Source of the DNA: an uncultured Collinsella sp.
GTDB lineage: Bacteria > Actinomycetota > Coriobacteriia > Coriobacteriales > Coriobacteriaceae
Assembly (NCBI GenBank): GCA_900544235.1
Contig: UQUL01000001.1
Location: forward strand, 1-64,000
Reading direction: 5' to 3'
DNA length: 64,000 nt
Part shown: in pieces, positions 34,002 to 42,951 of the stretch
Layout: every line of letters starts with the position of its first letter
Position numbering within the stretch: position 1 is the first letter of the stretch
The notes under the pieces: model-generated
Seen by the model: only the letters and a program-made list of their open reading frames with translations
Databases searched by the model: none
What the model was told of the DNA's origin: nothing
Position numbers and translations under genes: made by a program

Positions 34002-35735
34002 ATGAGCAAACATCTTAAGTTATTTTCGGCATTGTTGGTGCTGATGGTCCTTGCGCCCATTTCTGTGTTTGTTTTCCCCTCGAACGCGGAAGCTGCGCGG
34101 TCCCTAGTTGAGAATTCCTGGCGTTATGAGGATGGGCAATTGGTCGCAGAGGATGCTTCTTCCGAAGAAGATGGAATAGCCTTATTGTCCATGGACATTC
34201 TTCCCGATGGGGCTACGGCGCAGGGCATCGATGTCAGCGAGCATCAAGGACGTATTGACTGGAATGCTGTTAAGGCTTCTGGTATCGATTTCGCTATTCT
34301 GCGTGTTGGATTTGGCGCTCCATCTTGGGGCGGTCGAGTTGACTATCAATTTAATCGAAATATTTCTGAGTGCGAGCGACTCGGAATTCCCTACGGCGTC
34401 TATATCTATTCATATGCTTTTGATAATCAGCAGGCAGCTGATGAGGCATCAATGGTGATCAATTGCCTTTCTGGGCATAATCCAAGATTGCCGGTGTATT
34501 ACGATCTTGAGGATAACTCGATAATTGCAAATGGACGTCAAACCGGAATTGCATCGAGGGCGCAGGTTTTTTGTAATAGGATTTCTGCCGCAGGATATGA
34601 GCCTGGTATTTATGCAAATTTAAATTGGTTTAACAACATTTTGACTGACTCTGTATTTAAGAGTAGCTCTTGGGATCATTGGATTGCTCAATATAACTCG
34701 CAATGTGACTATACCGGCAATTACAGTTTTTGGCAGTATAAGAGCAACGGAAAAGTCCCTGGAATCAACGGCAACGTTGATATGAACTACGCGTATGTTG
34801 ATGTCTCCCTTTATCATTGGCAACTAATTGACAGCACCTGGTATTATGCAGCCTCCAACGGCAAGGCGTATACCGGATGGTTGTTTCAGAGTGGCACGTG
34901 GTACTGGCTCGAGCCCGACGTGGGCGGTGCCATGGCTACCGGCCTTCACGAGTGCAACGGCTCCCTGTACTGGTTTAATTCGTCCGGCGCGATGGCGACC
35001 GGGTGGGTCCTCGACGGCGGGACCTGGTACTACGCGACTGGCTCCGGCGCGCTGGCGCGCGGCCCCGTATCCGTCGGCGGCGTGCCCTACTGCTTCGACG
35101 CCCGGACGGGTGCCATGCTGACGGGCTACCAGACGGACGCGCAGGGCGTCCGCCGCTACTTCGGCAGCTGCGGCCCCCTTAACGGCTGGGGCCTCGTCGA
35201 CGGCTCCTGGTACTGGTTCGCTGACGGTATCGCCTCGACCGGCTGGCTTTACACCGGCGGTTCCTGGTACTGGCTCGAGCCCGACGCGGGCGGCGCCATG
35301 GCGACGGGCCTCCATTCGTGCCACGGCTCCGCGTACTGGTTCAATGACTCCGGCGCGATGGCGACCGGATGGGTCCTCGACGGCGGCACCTGGTACTACG
35401 CGACGGGCTCCGGCGCCCTCGCCTCCGGCTGGCTCAGCCTAAACGGTGCGTGGTACTGGCTCGATCCCTCGACGCACGCCATGGCCACCGGGCTCCATGG
35501 GTGCAACGGCTCCATGTACTGGTTCAACGGCTCCGGCTCGATGGCGACCGGGTGGGTCCTCGACGGCGGCACATGGTACTACGCGACGAGCTCCGGCGCC
35601 CTCACCTCCGGCTGGGCCTACGTCGGCGGCGCCTGGTACTGGCTTGACCCCTCGACGCACGCTATGACTACGGGTGTTCAAGAAATCGATGGGGTGAAAT
35701 ACTCTTTTGCTAGTAATGGCGCTTGGCTCGGCTAG
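34002..35735 (+). CDS. Choline-binding-type GH25 lysozyme
   Basis: 577 aa. A signal peptide (1-33, ending NAEAA) leads to a GH25 muramidase domain (about 72-270): AQGIDVSEHQGRIDW with the catalytic-face Asp, VYYDLEDNS with the Asp/Glu pair, and FWQYKSNGKVPGI. GH25 enzymes cut the MurNAc-GlcNAc bond. About 13 wall-binding repeats follow to the end. This order (enzyme first, repeats last) matches pneumococcal phage lysozymes and LytC. The repeat part (about 34890-35670) is far richer in GC than the enzyme part, and 506 bp of it are nearly identical to the next gene. GACGAGGTTTAC precedes the ATG. Confidence 0.88.
   Translation: MSKHLKLFSALLVLMVLAPISVFVFPSNAEAARSLVENSWRYEDGQLVAEDASSEEDGIALLSMDILPDGATAQGIDVSEHQGRIDWNAVKASGIDFAILRVGFGAPSWGGRVDYQFNRNISECERLGIPYGVYIYSYAFDNQQAADEASMVINCLSGHNPRLPVYYDLEDNSIIANGRQTGIASRAQVFCNRISAAGYEPGIYANLNWFNNILTDSVFKSSSWDHWIAQYNSQCDYTGNYSFWQYKSNGKVPGINGNVDMNYAYVDVSLYHWQLIDSTWYYAASNGKAYTGWLFQSGTWYWLEPDVGGAMATGLHECNGSLYWFNSSGAMATGWVLDGGTWYYATGSGALARGPVSVGGVPYCFDARTGAMLTGYQTDAQGVRRYFGSCGPLNGWGLVDGSWYWFADGIASTGWLYTGGSWYWLEPDAGGAMATGLHSCHGSAYWFNDSGAMATGWVLDGGTWYYATGSGALASGWLSLNGAWYWLDPSTHAMATGLHGCNGSMYWFNGSGSMATGWVLDGGTWYYATSSGALTSGWAYVGGAWYWLDPSTHAMTTGVQEIDGVKYSFASNGAWLG
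34983..35488 (+). repeat. 506-bp near-identical block, copy A (in the GH25 gene)
   Basis: Matches 36214-36719 with a constant offset of 1231 bp, no gaps and, by eye, three base differences. It encodes wall-binding repeats. Even third codon positions are conserved, so the copies are recent or kept alike by gene conversion. Confidence 0.93.
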
Positions 35736-35835
35736 CAACTCTTCCTTAATTGCTTTTTTCTAATTACATATTGCTCTTAGCTATCCATTTGTAGACTATG
35801 TTTATATAAAAATTGGTAACTACTGGGGGCTGCAC

Positions 35836-37794
35836 ATGGCAAGGAAAAAGCAAATAACATTAATCCTAATCATTCTTTCAACTCTACTGCTCGCTGGACC
35901 CGGTGTGGTTGATATCGCGAACGCAGAACCCATAAGCTCCTCCATCCCTACTGATTTTGAGCGGCAATCCGTCCCCTCGACTCTTTCTCCTTCCGATTCA
36001 ATTGATGATGGTCCTGCTCAAGAATCCGTTAAATGGAATCTGGGTTGGAATTCGTTTGACGGCAACTGGTTCTATGTGGATTCAGTCAATCCGGTCTCGT
36101 TGCATTCTGGCTGGCTCTATACCAATGGGGCCTGGTATTGGCTCGACCCCTCGACGCATGCCATGGCCACCGGGCTCCATGAGTGCAATGGCTCCGCGTA
36201 CTGGTTCAACGGCTCCGGCGCGATGGCGACCGGGTGGGTCCTCGACGGCGGGACCTGGTACTACGCGACTGGCTCCGGCGCGCTGGCGCGCGGCCCCGTA
36301 TCCGTCGGCGGCGTGCCCTACTGCTTCGACGCCCGGACGGGTGCCATGCTGACGGGCTACCAGACGGACGCGCAGGGCGTCCGCCGCTACTTCGGCAGCT
36401 GCGGCCCCCTTAACGGCTGGGGCCTCGTCGACGGCTCCTGGTACTGGTTCGCTGACGGTATCGCCTCGACCGGCTGGCTTTACACCGGCGGTTCCTGGTA
36501 CTGGCTCGAGCCCGACGCGGGCGGCGCCATGGCGACGGGCCTCCATTCGTGCCACGGCTCCGCGTACTGGTTCAATGACTCCGGCGCGATGGCGACCGGA
36601 TGGGTCCTCGACGGCGGGACCTGGTACTACGCGACTGGCTCCGGCGCCCTCGCCTCCGGCTGGCTCAACCTAAACGGTGCGTGGTACTGGCTCGATCCCT
36701 CGACGCACGCCATGGCCACGGGCGTTCAAACTATCGGATCATGTGAATACATATTTAATAGTACCGGCAAGATGATGGCTAATTGCTGGTCAAACGGTGA
36801 TGGGTCTTGGATGTATCATTCGTCATCCAGCGGCGCAATTGACCTTAAAGGCATCATGACCGATTCGGGAATCCAGCTGATTGACGACGACGGTAATGCC
36901 AGAACTGGTTGGATTGAGAGTCAGGGTGCTCGATATTATTGTTCTGCTAGTGGAGTAATTCTGACTGGGTGGCAGCAAATTGCTGGGTCTTGGTATTACT
37001 TTAACCCGGATGGTCGAATGGCGACCGGCTGGCTTAACGATGGCAGCAACTGGTACTGGCTGGATTCCGCTTCTGGCGCGATGAAAACGGGATGGCTTTC
37101 CCTTGGGGGCACATGGTATTACCTTGATGTCGCACGTGGGGGAGTAATGTTGAGTAACGGTTGGTATTGGATCGGCTCTACTGACTACAAGTTCAGTTCA
37201 TCCGGCGCAATGGTTGGCGCTTGGGTCGATGTCCCGTGCTATTCGCAGTACCCGGAACTTCCTACTGGCTGTGAGTCGGTTGCCCTTACAAACTTGCTTA
37301 ACTACTATGGTTTCGGTTTAGGTAAGACGATTATTGCGGATTACTATTTGCCCAAGGGAAGCAATGGCAATTTTGTTACCGCTTTTGATGGCAATCCAAG
37401 GCGTAGCAGCGGGGGTCTCATGGGATGCGTCGCACCTGCGATTACTATTGCTGGTAATAACTTTCTGCGTGCTGCTGGAAGTGGCAAGCAGGCAAAAGAC
37501 GTTTCTTTCTCGTCAATTTCTTCCATTAAGAACAGGCTGACCTGTGGTCAACCTGTTGAGATGTGGAATACCGAATGGGGAAGTTGGCCAGGAGGCCGTT
37601 ATGCTGCGCGTTGGTATAACGGGCATTCCTATGGTCTGTGGGGCGGTAATCATGCCGTAGTCCTTAAAGGCTATGATGACGAGCAGGGAATTGTCTATCT
37701 TTCGGATTCGATTAACGGCAATGTTACGCGAAATGCCCAAGTGTTCTTCGGCACGTGGCAACAGATGGATAGCCAGGCCGTGGTAATTGAATAG
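35836..37794 (+). CDS. Choline-binding-type protein with C39-like peptidase domain
   Basis: 652 aa. Signal peptide (1-35), about 17 wall-binding repeats (75-465), then a C-terminal domain (about 470-652) of the peptidase C39-like type (PF13529). It starts VDVPCYSQYPELPTGCES with the Cys nucleophile in TGCESVALTNLL and has GGNHAVVLKGYDDE with the His. In related surface proteins this domain is a cysteine protease or amidase-like enzyme of unsettled substrate. CTGGGGGCTGCAC precedes the ATG. Residues 127-295 are encoded by the 506-bp block shared with the GH25 gene. It is followed by a strong terminator and the convergent lic operon. Confidence 0.8.
   Translation: MARKKQITLILIILSTLLLAGPGVVDIANAEPISSSIPTDFERQSVPSTLSPSDSIDDGPAQESVKWNLGWNSFDGNWFYVDSVNPVSLHSGWLYTNGAWYWLDPSTHAMATGLHECNGSAYWFNGSGAMATGWVLDGGTWYYATGSGALARGPVSVGGVPYCFDARTGAMLTGYQTDAQGVRRYFGSCGPLNGWGLVDGSWYWFADGIASTGWLYTGGSWYWLEPDAGGAMATGLHSCHGSAYWFNDSGAMATGWVLDGGTWYYATGSGALASGWLNLNGAWYWLDPSTHAMATGVQTIGSCEYIFNSTGKMMANCWSNGDGSWMYHSSSSGAIDLKGIMTDSGIQLIDDDGNARTGWIESQGARYYCSASGVILTGWQQIAGSWYYFNPDGRMATGWLNDGSNWYWLDSASGAMKTGWLSLGGTWYYLDVARGGVMLSNGWYWIGSTDYKFSSSGAMVGAWVDVPCYSQYPELPTGCESVALTNLLNYYGFGLGKTIIADYYLPKGSNGNFVTAFDGNPRRSSGGLMGCVAPAITIAGNNFLRAAGSGKQAKDVSFSSISSIKNRLTCGQPVEMWNTEWGSWPGGRYAARWYNGHSYGLWGGNHAVVLKGYDDEQGIVYLSDSINGNVTRNAQVFFGTWQQMDSQAVVIE
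36214..36719 (+). repeat. 506-bp near-identical block, copy B (in the C39-like gene)
   Basis: Second copy of the block at 34983-35488. Its GC-rich codon use stops abruptly at about 36720, where the text becomes AT-rich (ATCGGATCATGTGAATAC), so the block looks pasted into an older repeat array. Confidence 0.93.
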
Positions 37795-37804
37795 CCATGA
37801 TGCT

Positions 37805-37840
37805 AAAAGGGGAGAGCTCGACGAGCTCTCCCCTTTTGCT
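37805..37840. terminator. Bidirectional terminator
   Basis: A 16-bp arm AAAAGGGGAGAGCTCG pairs with CGAGCTCTCCCCTTTT. A runs lie on the left and T runs on the right, so it serves the C39-like gene and the convergent licB. Confidence 0.93.
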
Positions 37841-37855
37841 ACTTTGTTAATCTAG

Positions 37856-38797
37856 CTACGCCGTCTTCTTACGTCCAAATAGTTCGTCCCAGTTACTGGC
37901 TGCCAAAACTGTTCCGCATACAATTACAACGCAGCAGATTACGGATGCCATGTCGGGAATTGTTCCAAGCAAGATCAGGCCAAAGACCACTGACCATGCC
38001 GAATAGGAGATATTCAGAGCCATCGCACGCGCTGCTCCGATTGCCGCAATGCCCTTGTAATAGAACAGATAGGATGCAGTTCCTGCGAGTCCGGCGAGTG
38101 CAATAATCAATGTGGGCATGCTTGGGATAGCGCCCAACGTGAAATGCCATGCTCCGAAGAGGGGGAGTACGAGCGCTCCATAAACAAGCGCACTTGTAGT
38201 TTCGCGGATTTGCAAAGCTGTTTCGTCATCAACGGCATCATCTTTCATTCCCCATGCGCACAGCACCGCTTCGGATCCCCATCCAATAACGGCAAGCACC
38301 GCGCCGAGTAAGCCGAGGGGGGCATTTGCAATCTCGCTCGATCCGGCCGATAGATAGCCCATCGTCATTACACCGCAAAGAGCAACGAGAAGGGAAAGAA
38401 TCTGGCCTTTGCCCATTTTCTCCTTCAGCAGTACGAAGGAAAGGAATGCTCCGACTGCGGGATAGAAGGCGGAGATGATTGCCGTGTAGGCAGCTCCGAT
38501 GTTATTAATTGCCAATACGTAGCCGGTCATTCCGATAGGTCCACCGAGTAGGGCGCCGGCGATGACGACCTTGCCCGAACGAGTTTTAAGTGCAGCGAGC
38601 GTGTCTTTTAGTCTGCCTCGGACTCCCATGTAGCCAAAGAGCCAAATTGCACAGAAGGCATCATGGAGAAAGGATCCCGCAATGGAGGCGCATGCAAGCG
38701 CTTCCGCCGATCCAATATAGGGCGCAAGCGCCAAGCCGATTCCAAGAATTACTGTATCAAGGCCCCAAAGAAGACCGCTAAAAAAGCCGAATTGCAT
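37856..38797 (-). CDS. licB: LicB-type choline permease (EamA/DMT family)
   Basis: 313 aa with about ten membrane helices of the EamA drug/metabolite transporter fold. Visible are two repeat halves, GFFSGLLWGLDTVILGIGL at the start and the FYPAVGAFLSFVLLKEKM helix end. LicB proteins belong to this family and import choline for phosphocholine decoration. It follows licCA by only two bases, so it is cotranscribed with the choline kinase gene, which supports the choline assignment. EamA members alone are too broad to name a substrate. Confidence 0.82.
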   Translation of the reverse strand: MQFGFFSGLLWGLDTVILGIGLALAPYIGSAEALACASIAGSFLHDAFCAIWLFGYMGVRGRLKDTLAALKTRSGKVVIAGALLGGPIGMTGYVLAINNIGAAYTAIISAFYPAVGAFLSFVLLKEKMGKGQILSLLVALCGVMTMGYLSAGSSEIANAPLGLLGAVLAVIGWGSEAVLCAWGMKDDAVDDETALQIRETTSALVYGALVLPLFGAWHFTLGAIPSMPTLIIALAGLAGTASYLFYYKGIAAIGAARAMALNISYSAWSVVFGLILLGTIPDMASVICCVVIVCGTVLAASNWDELFGRKKTA

Positions 38798-38799
38798 CG

Positions 38800-40572
38800 T
38801 TACTCACCTTTCCGATAGATCTCCAGTGCCTTTTTGAGGTATTTGGCACCGTAATTGAAGTAGATATAGAGCCATTCGCCCACGAAGTCACCTTCGGCTT
38901 CTTTCAGAAGAGACCAGAGGTACCAGCACCATCCTGCAAGGGCAATGTGCGCATAGTTATGCGCAACTTCGTTGTTTGTTGCCTTGCGCCCAAAATATGC
39001 ATCAAGCGCGCGGTCGACTTCATCTTCGGAAAGCTCGCAGCAGACACTGCACGTTCCAAAATCGTTTGCGTAATCGCTCATGCCAGCATATTCCCAGTCA
39101 ATGAGATAGTACTTGTCGTTCTCATCGATAAGGAAATTGAGGTAAAAGAAGTCATTGTGGCAAAGGCATTTTGGTGCATTATCGGCCTGTACAAAGCGCT
39201 CCAATTCATCGATTTCGGCGGACATCTCCCTGTAGCCTGGAATGTCGATGGGACCTTTTTCCAGAAGAAGTGATTCGTAGCGCTTCGCTTCGAGGTAGAA
39301 GTCAAATTCGGTTTCGACATTTGCACCACTCTCGTGAAGCGAACGACACATCTGCATCATTCGATTCATTTGGGCAGCATCATGCGGATCAGGCTGCTTT
39401 GCGTTGGGTACAAACTTCGAAATTTTCCAACCACGCTTTGGGTCCTCATGAATAAACGTATCGTCAAGGCCGAGTTCCTTGGCCTTTTTAAGTGCGGCTA
39501 CTTCTCCATTTCTGTTAATAAGCAGTTCGGTCCCGACTCCCGGATGGCGGTAAACGTACTCTCCGTCATTGGTTCTAAAGTGGCACGATAGATTCGTAAG
39601 ACCTTGTTTAAGGGGATAAACGTCGTGAATCTCTGATTTGGAGCAGCCGAGCACTTGCTCGATGTTATCGAAAATATCGGAGTCAACGTTTTCGATAAAA
39701 TGCGGATCAAAGGCACGCAGTTCATCAAGAGAATCGAATTCGTTGATCTCGCCCTCAGGATACTTCTTGATAACCATATCGAGCTCCTTGATGTGCTCGA
39801 TATATAGATCTTCCCAAAGCTTGTCCGTTGTTTCGGGCTTGTTATATTCCGTTTCGAGAATCTGCTTAAATGCAAGCGAGAAGGCTTTATCAAAGTAGAC
39901 ATGTCCAAGCATATACCAAGCATCGGAACCGCCAATCGTAACATTGGTGATTCTGTCCATTGCTCCGGTTTGAATGCACCATTCTTTGGTGGCGCCTTCA
40001 GCATATTGAGCAGAATAAAATGCTTTCCAAACGTATGCTTCAAACGGATTGTTTAGAAGGTAATCATCGCTTGAGCAAATATAGGTGTTGCCAAGCCGCT
40101 CTTTTACGCACATAAGCGATGCGTGGTTATTTTTGGATGCATATTCGTTGTTGACGACAATCGAGACGCCGAACTTGCTTTCGAGATAGAAGAAATATTC
40201 TTTTTTATAGCCGACAACGACGGTGATATTGCTGATACCTGCGTCTTGCAGCTGCCTAATCTGACGTTCGATGAGAATCTCACCACGTACCTTTAAAAGG
40301 CCTTTGGGCTTTTCATACGAAATGGGAGCAAAGCGGCTCGAAAGCCCCGCAGCCAATATCACTGCGTTTTCAACCTTATAGGGGTGAAGTGCTTCGTAAC
40401 CGCTGTCGGTTAGGCTGTCCGATTCGAGAAGGCCCTCATTCGTAAGCTCTTTATTTGCTGCGTTTACCGATCCAAGTGAGAGGCCAGTGCGCTCGGCAAC
40501 TTCTCGCTGGCTAGCATATGGGTTCTTTAGGTATTCGTACAGAACAGTAAAGTTACGCTTGGTCAGTTCCAC
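38800..40572 (-). CDS. licCA: Fused LicC-LicA: HTH, CTP:phosphocholine cytidylyltransferase and choline kinase
   Basis: 590 aa from the GTG at 40572, which has TTGGAGG seven bases upstream; the open frame to 40686 crosses the promoter. Three parts: a winged helix (about 1-60; SQREVAERTGLSLGSVNAAN); a nucleotidyltransferase (about 67-290; AVILAAGLSSRFAPISYEKP, typical of LicC); and a kinase (about 320-590) with CLCHNDFFYLNFLI (Brenner-type catalytic loop) and YLIDWEYAGMSDYANDF (metal site), typical of LicA. It would phosphorylate choline and activate it to CDP-choline. LicC-LicA fusions are known in other bacteria; the extra HTH may let it regulate its own promoter, which carries a palindrome. 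Confidence 0.88.
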   Translation of the reverse strand: MELTKRNFTVLYEYLKNPYASQREVAERTGLSLGSVNAANKELTNEGLLESDSLTDSGYEALHPYKVENAVILAAGLSSRFAPISYEKPKGLLKVRGEILIERQIRQLQDAGISNITVVVGYKKEYFFYLESKFGVSIVVNNEYASKNNHASLMCVKERLGNTYICSSDDYLLNNPFEAYVWKAFYSAQYAEGATKEWCIQTGAMDRITNVTIGGSDAWYMLGHVYFDKAFSLAFKQILETEYNKPETTDKLWEDLYIEHIKELDMVIKKYPEGEINEFDSLDELRAFDPHFIENVDSDIFDNIEQVLGCSKSEIHDVYPLKQGLTNLSCHFRTNDGEYVYRHPGVGTELLINRNGEVAALKKAKELGLDDTFIHEDPKRGWKISKFVPNAKQPDPHDAAQMNRMMQMCRSLHESGANVETEFDFYLEAKRYESLLLEKGPIDIPGYREMSAEIDELERFVQADNAPKCLCHNDFFYLNFLIDENDKYYLIDWEYAGMSDYANDFGTCSVCCELSEDEVDRALDAYFGRKATNNEVAHNYAHIALAGWCWYLWSLLKEAEGDFVGEWLYIYFNYGAKYLKKALEIYRKGE

Positions 40573-40609
40573 TGCAGGCCTCCAATTAAGATGTTCATTG
40601 CTCAGGGAA

Positions 40610-40639
40610 AGAATAGAATGATTGAACGATATGTTCAAT
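40610..40639 (-). promoter_or_regulatory. licCA promoter with overlapping palindromic operator
   Basis: On the minus strand TTGAAC (40638-40633) and TATTCT (40615-40610) are separated by exactly 17 bases. A perfect palindrome ATTGAAC-N5-GTTCAAT (40621-40639) covers the -35 element. A further TGAAC lies at 40663-40667. A repressor here would block licCA and could also affect the divergent choline-binding gene at 40738. The N-terminal HTH of LicCA is a candidate binder. Confidence 0.6.
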
Positions 40640-40737
40640 TTAATATATTTATCTACATAGACTGAACAGACAGTAACGAAAATCAATCCTGGAATGTGGA
40701 TTAAAATAAATAAATGAGATATCTGGGAGGGTCGCTT

Positions 40738-42909
40738 ATGTATCGATTCGAAAAGAAGGCCACGCTTGTTTGTGCTGCCGCGTCATTAATCACTGCTTGC
40801 TGCTTGCCCCTGAGCGCGAATGTCGCGTTTGCACAGGATTCCGTTGAGGCTCAGAGTATTGAGTCAAAAGCGGATTTTTCTTCTGTGGTTTCCGATGATT
40901 TGCAACCTGATAATTCTTCCGTCATAAAAGATGGCTGGCAACGAGACGAGTCGTCTGGAGTTTGGTATTACGGAAAAAACGGTAAACACCAAACTGGCTG
41001 GCTGCAAAGCGGGGGCTATTGGTATTGGCTTGATCCAGCCAATGATGGTGCAATGCAGACAGGTTATTTCAATGTGACCGATGCTGGTGGATCGACTGCT
41101 TCGTTTTATGCGAATGACGGCAATGCCGCAACGCCTTTTGGCGCGCTATATCAGAACTGCTGGCTACGTAACTCAGATGGAAATTGGTTTTATGCCAATG
41201 CTGGAGGCGATTTAGCTGCTGGTTGGTTTTATCAAGACGGCACATGGTATTACCTGGATCCTGCCACCAATATAATGCAGGTTGGTTTTGTCGACCTCGG
41301 GAGCTGGAAATACTATTTAGATGCCACTGGTGCTATGAAAACCGGCTGGATTCTCGTTGACGGGAATTGGTACTGGGCTTATTCATCGGGTGCCCTTGCT
41401 TCGTCATGGCAAACGATAGGTGGGGCTCGCTATTATTTTGACTCACAGACGTTCATCATGTTTAAGGGTCGTCAAAAGATTGATGGAAGAACCTACATTT
41501 TTGGTGACTATGGTCTCGCAAATGGATGGTACAAAGACGGAGTAGATTGGTATTACTGCACTAACGGTATTGCGGCCACTGACTGGAAACTCGTTAACGG
41601 CGCTTGGTATTATCTCGACCCAGCTTCCGATGGTAAGATGTCCGTTGGGTATTTAGACCTTGGCAATGCAGCTTATTATTTAAAGCCTAACGGGGCTATG
41701 GCTGTTGGTTGGGCTCAGGTCGAGGACGGCTGGTATTTCGCCTCCCAATCTGGTGCACTTATTTCTGGCTGGTATAAAGAAGGCACAAGCTGGTATTACC
41801 TGGACCCTGTTAGCCATCTCATGAAAACGGGCTTATTTGAGGTGGACGGCAACGATTGTTTTGCAAACCAGAGCGGTAGGCTTGTGGTTTCAAGTTGGGT
41901 TACCGTTAATGATGGCGTTGATAGATACGCTGATGATAATGGATATCTTTGCAAGGATGTGATTCGCGAAAATGGCACTATCCTAAAAACCGCTGGAGCT
42001 GATGGTTGGCAGGTTGCGTCCGGCTGGGTTAATGTCGCAAATCTAAGGTTTTACGCTGAGCCCGGAACGGGTGCCATTCATCTTGGATGGCTACAGATTG
42101 ACGGCGATTGGTATTGGCTTGATGCCGATTCTGGCGTGTTGAAGACCGGATGGGTTTTTACTGGCGGTGCATGGTATTACCTAAATGCTGACGGAAAAAT
42201 GGCAACTGGTTGGAAATGCCTGAATGGAACATGGTATTACCTTGAGTCCAATGGAAGCATGCATGTTGGCTGGCTTAAAGATTCGGGTAAGTGGTATTGG
42301 TTAGACGGCAGCGGCGCTATGGCAACGGGCGCAAGGACCATCGATGGCGTTCGTCGAGTTTTCTGGAGCGATGGCCAGTGCGACAAAGTTGGCTGGCAAA
42401 ATCCATCCCAGTATCCTCAGGTCAGTTCTTGGACTGTTCAGCTGCCTAGCTATTGCACCGGATACTTTACCTATGTGACCCCTTCTCGCATCTCTGTCCA
42501 GGCAACGCGGGAAGATTGCGTGAACGCCTTTATCCAGCGCGCCTATGAGTATATTGGTACGCAATATATTGAGCCTTGGTCTACCGCTCCCGGCGGAGCT
42601 GTTGATTGCTCTGGTTTTGTCTTGCAGTGCCTTTATGCTACTGGCATGGATATGGGTGTTTACAACCCTTATAACCATCGCTGGGATCCAAGCCAAACCT
42701 ACAATTCCATGAATTGGTATCGAAGTAATATCTTTATGCCCGTGAGTGCGAACTCAATTCAGCGTGGCGATGTGATTTATTATCGCGGGCATATCGCAAT
42801 TGCACTTGGCGGCGGTATGATGATTGACTCCTGGCCTCATCAGGGCGTCGGAATTCATTCCATTAGCGCAAGGGGAAATGTGATCGGCGCAGCCCGTCCG
42901 TTTATTTAA
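40738..42909 (+). CDS. Choline-binding-type endopeptidase with NlpC/P60 domain
   Basis: 723 aa from ATG 40738 (GGGAGGG six bases before); the upstream ATG at 40714 lacks a ribosome site. The signal peptide ends near AFAQ. About 20 wall-binding repeats span residues 65-560. A standard NlpC/P60 domain closes the protein (about 590-723): AYEYIGTQYIEPW, nucleophile VDCSGFVLQCLY, histidine RGHIAIALGGG. Such enzymes cut D-Glu-to-diamino acid bonds in stem peptides. It is divergent from licCA across a shared 165-bp promoter region, which suggests that choline supply and choline-binding proteins are regulated together. Confidence 0.87.
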   Translation: MYRFEKKATLVCAAASLITACCLPLSANVAFAQDSVEAQSIESKADFSSVVSDDLQPDNSSVIKDGWQRDESSGVWYYGKNGKHQTGWLQSGGYWYWLDPANDGAMQTGYFNVTDAGGSTASFYANDGNAATPFGALYQNCWLRNSDGNWFYANAGGDLAAGWFYQDGTWYYLDPATNIMQVGFVDLGSWKYYLDATGAMKTGWILVDGNWYWAYSSGALASSWQTIGGARYYFDSQTFIMFKGRQKIDGRTYIFGDYGLANGWYKDGVDWYYCTNGIAATDWKLVNGAWYYLDPASDGKMSVGYLDLGNAAYYLKPNGAMAVGWAQVEDGWYFASQSGALISGWYKEGTSWYYLDPVSHLMKTGLFEVDGNDCFANQSGRLVVSSWVTVNDGVDRYADDNGYLCKDVIRENGTILKTAGADGWQVASGWVNVANLRFYAEPGTGAIHLGWLQIDGDWYWLDADSGVLKTGWVFTGGAWYYLNADGKMATGWKCLNGTWYYLESNGSMHVGWLKDSGKWYWLDGSGAMATGARTIDGVRRVFWSDGQCDKVGWQNPSQYPQVSSWTVQLPSYCTGYFTYVTPSRISVQATREDCVNAFIQRAYEYIGTQYIEPWSTAPGGAVDCSGFVLQCLYATGMDMGVYNPYNHRWDPSQTYNSMNWYRSNIFMPVSANSIQRGDVIYYRGHIAIALGGGMMIDSWPHQGVGIHSISARGNVIGAARPFI

Positions 42910-42951
42910 TTGATTTGCTGCAAGCCGGTCGATATCGGTTGGGGGCCTGGA

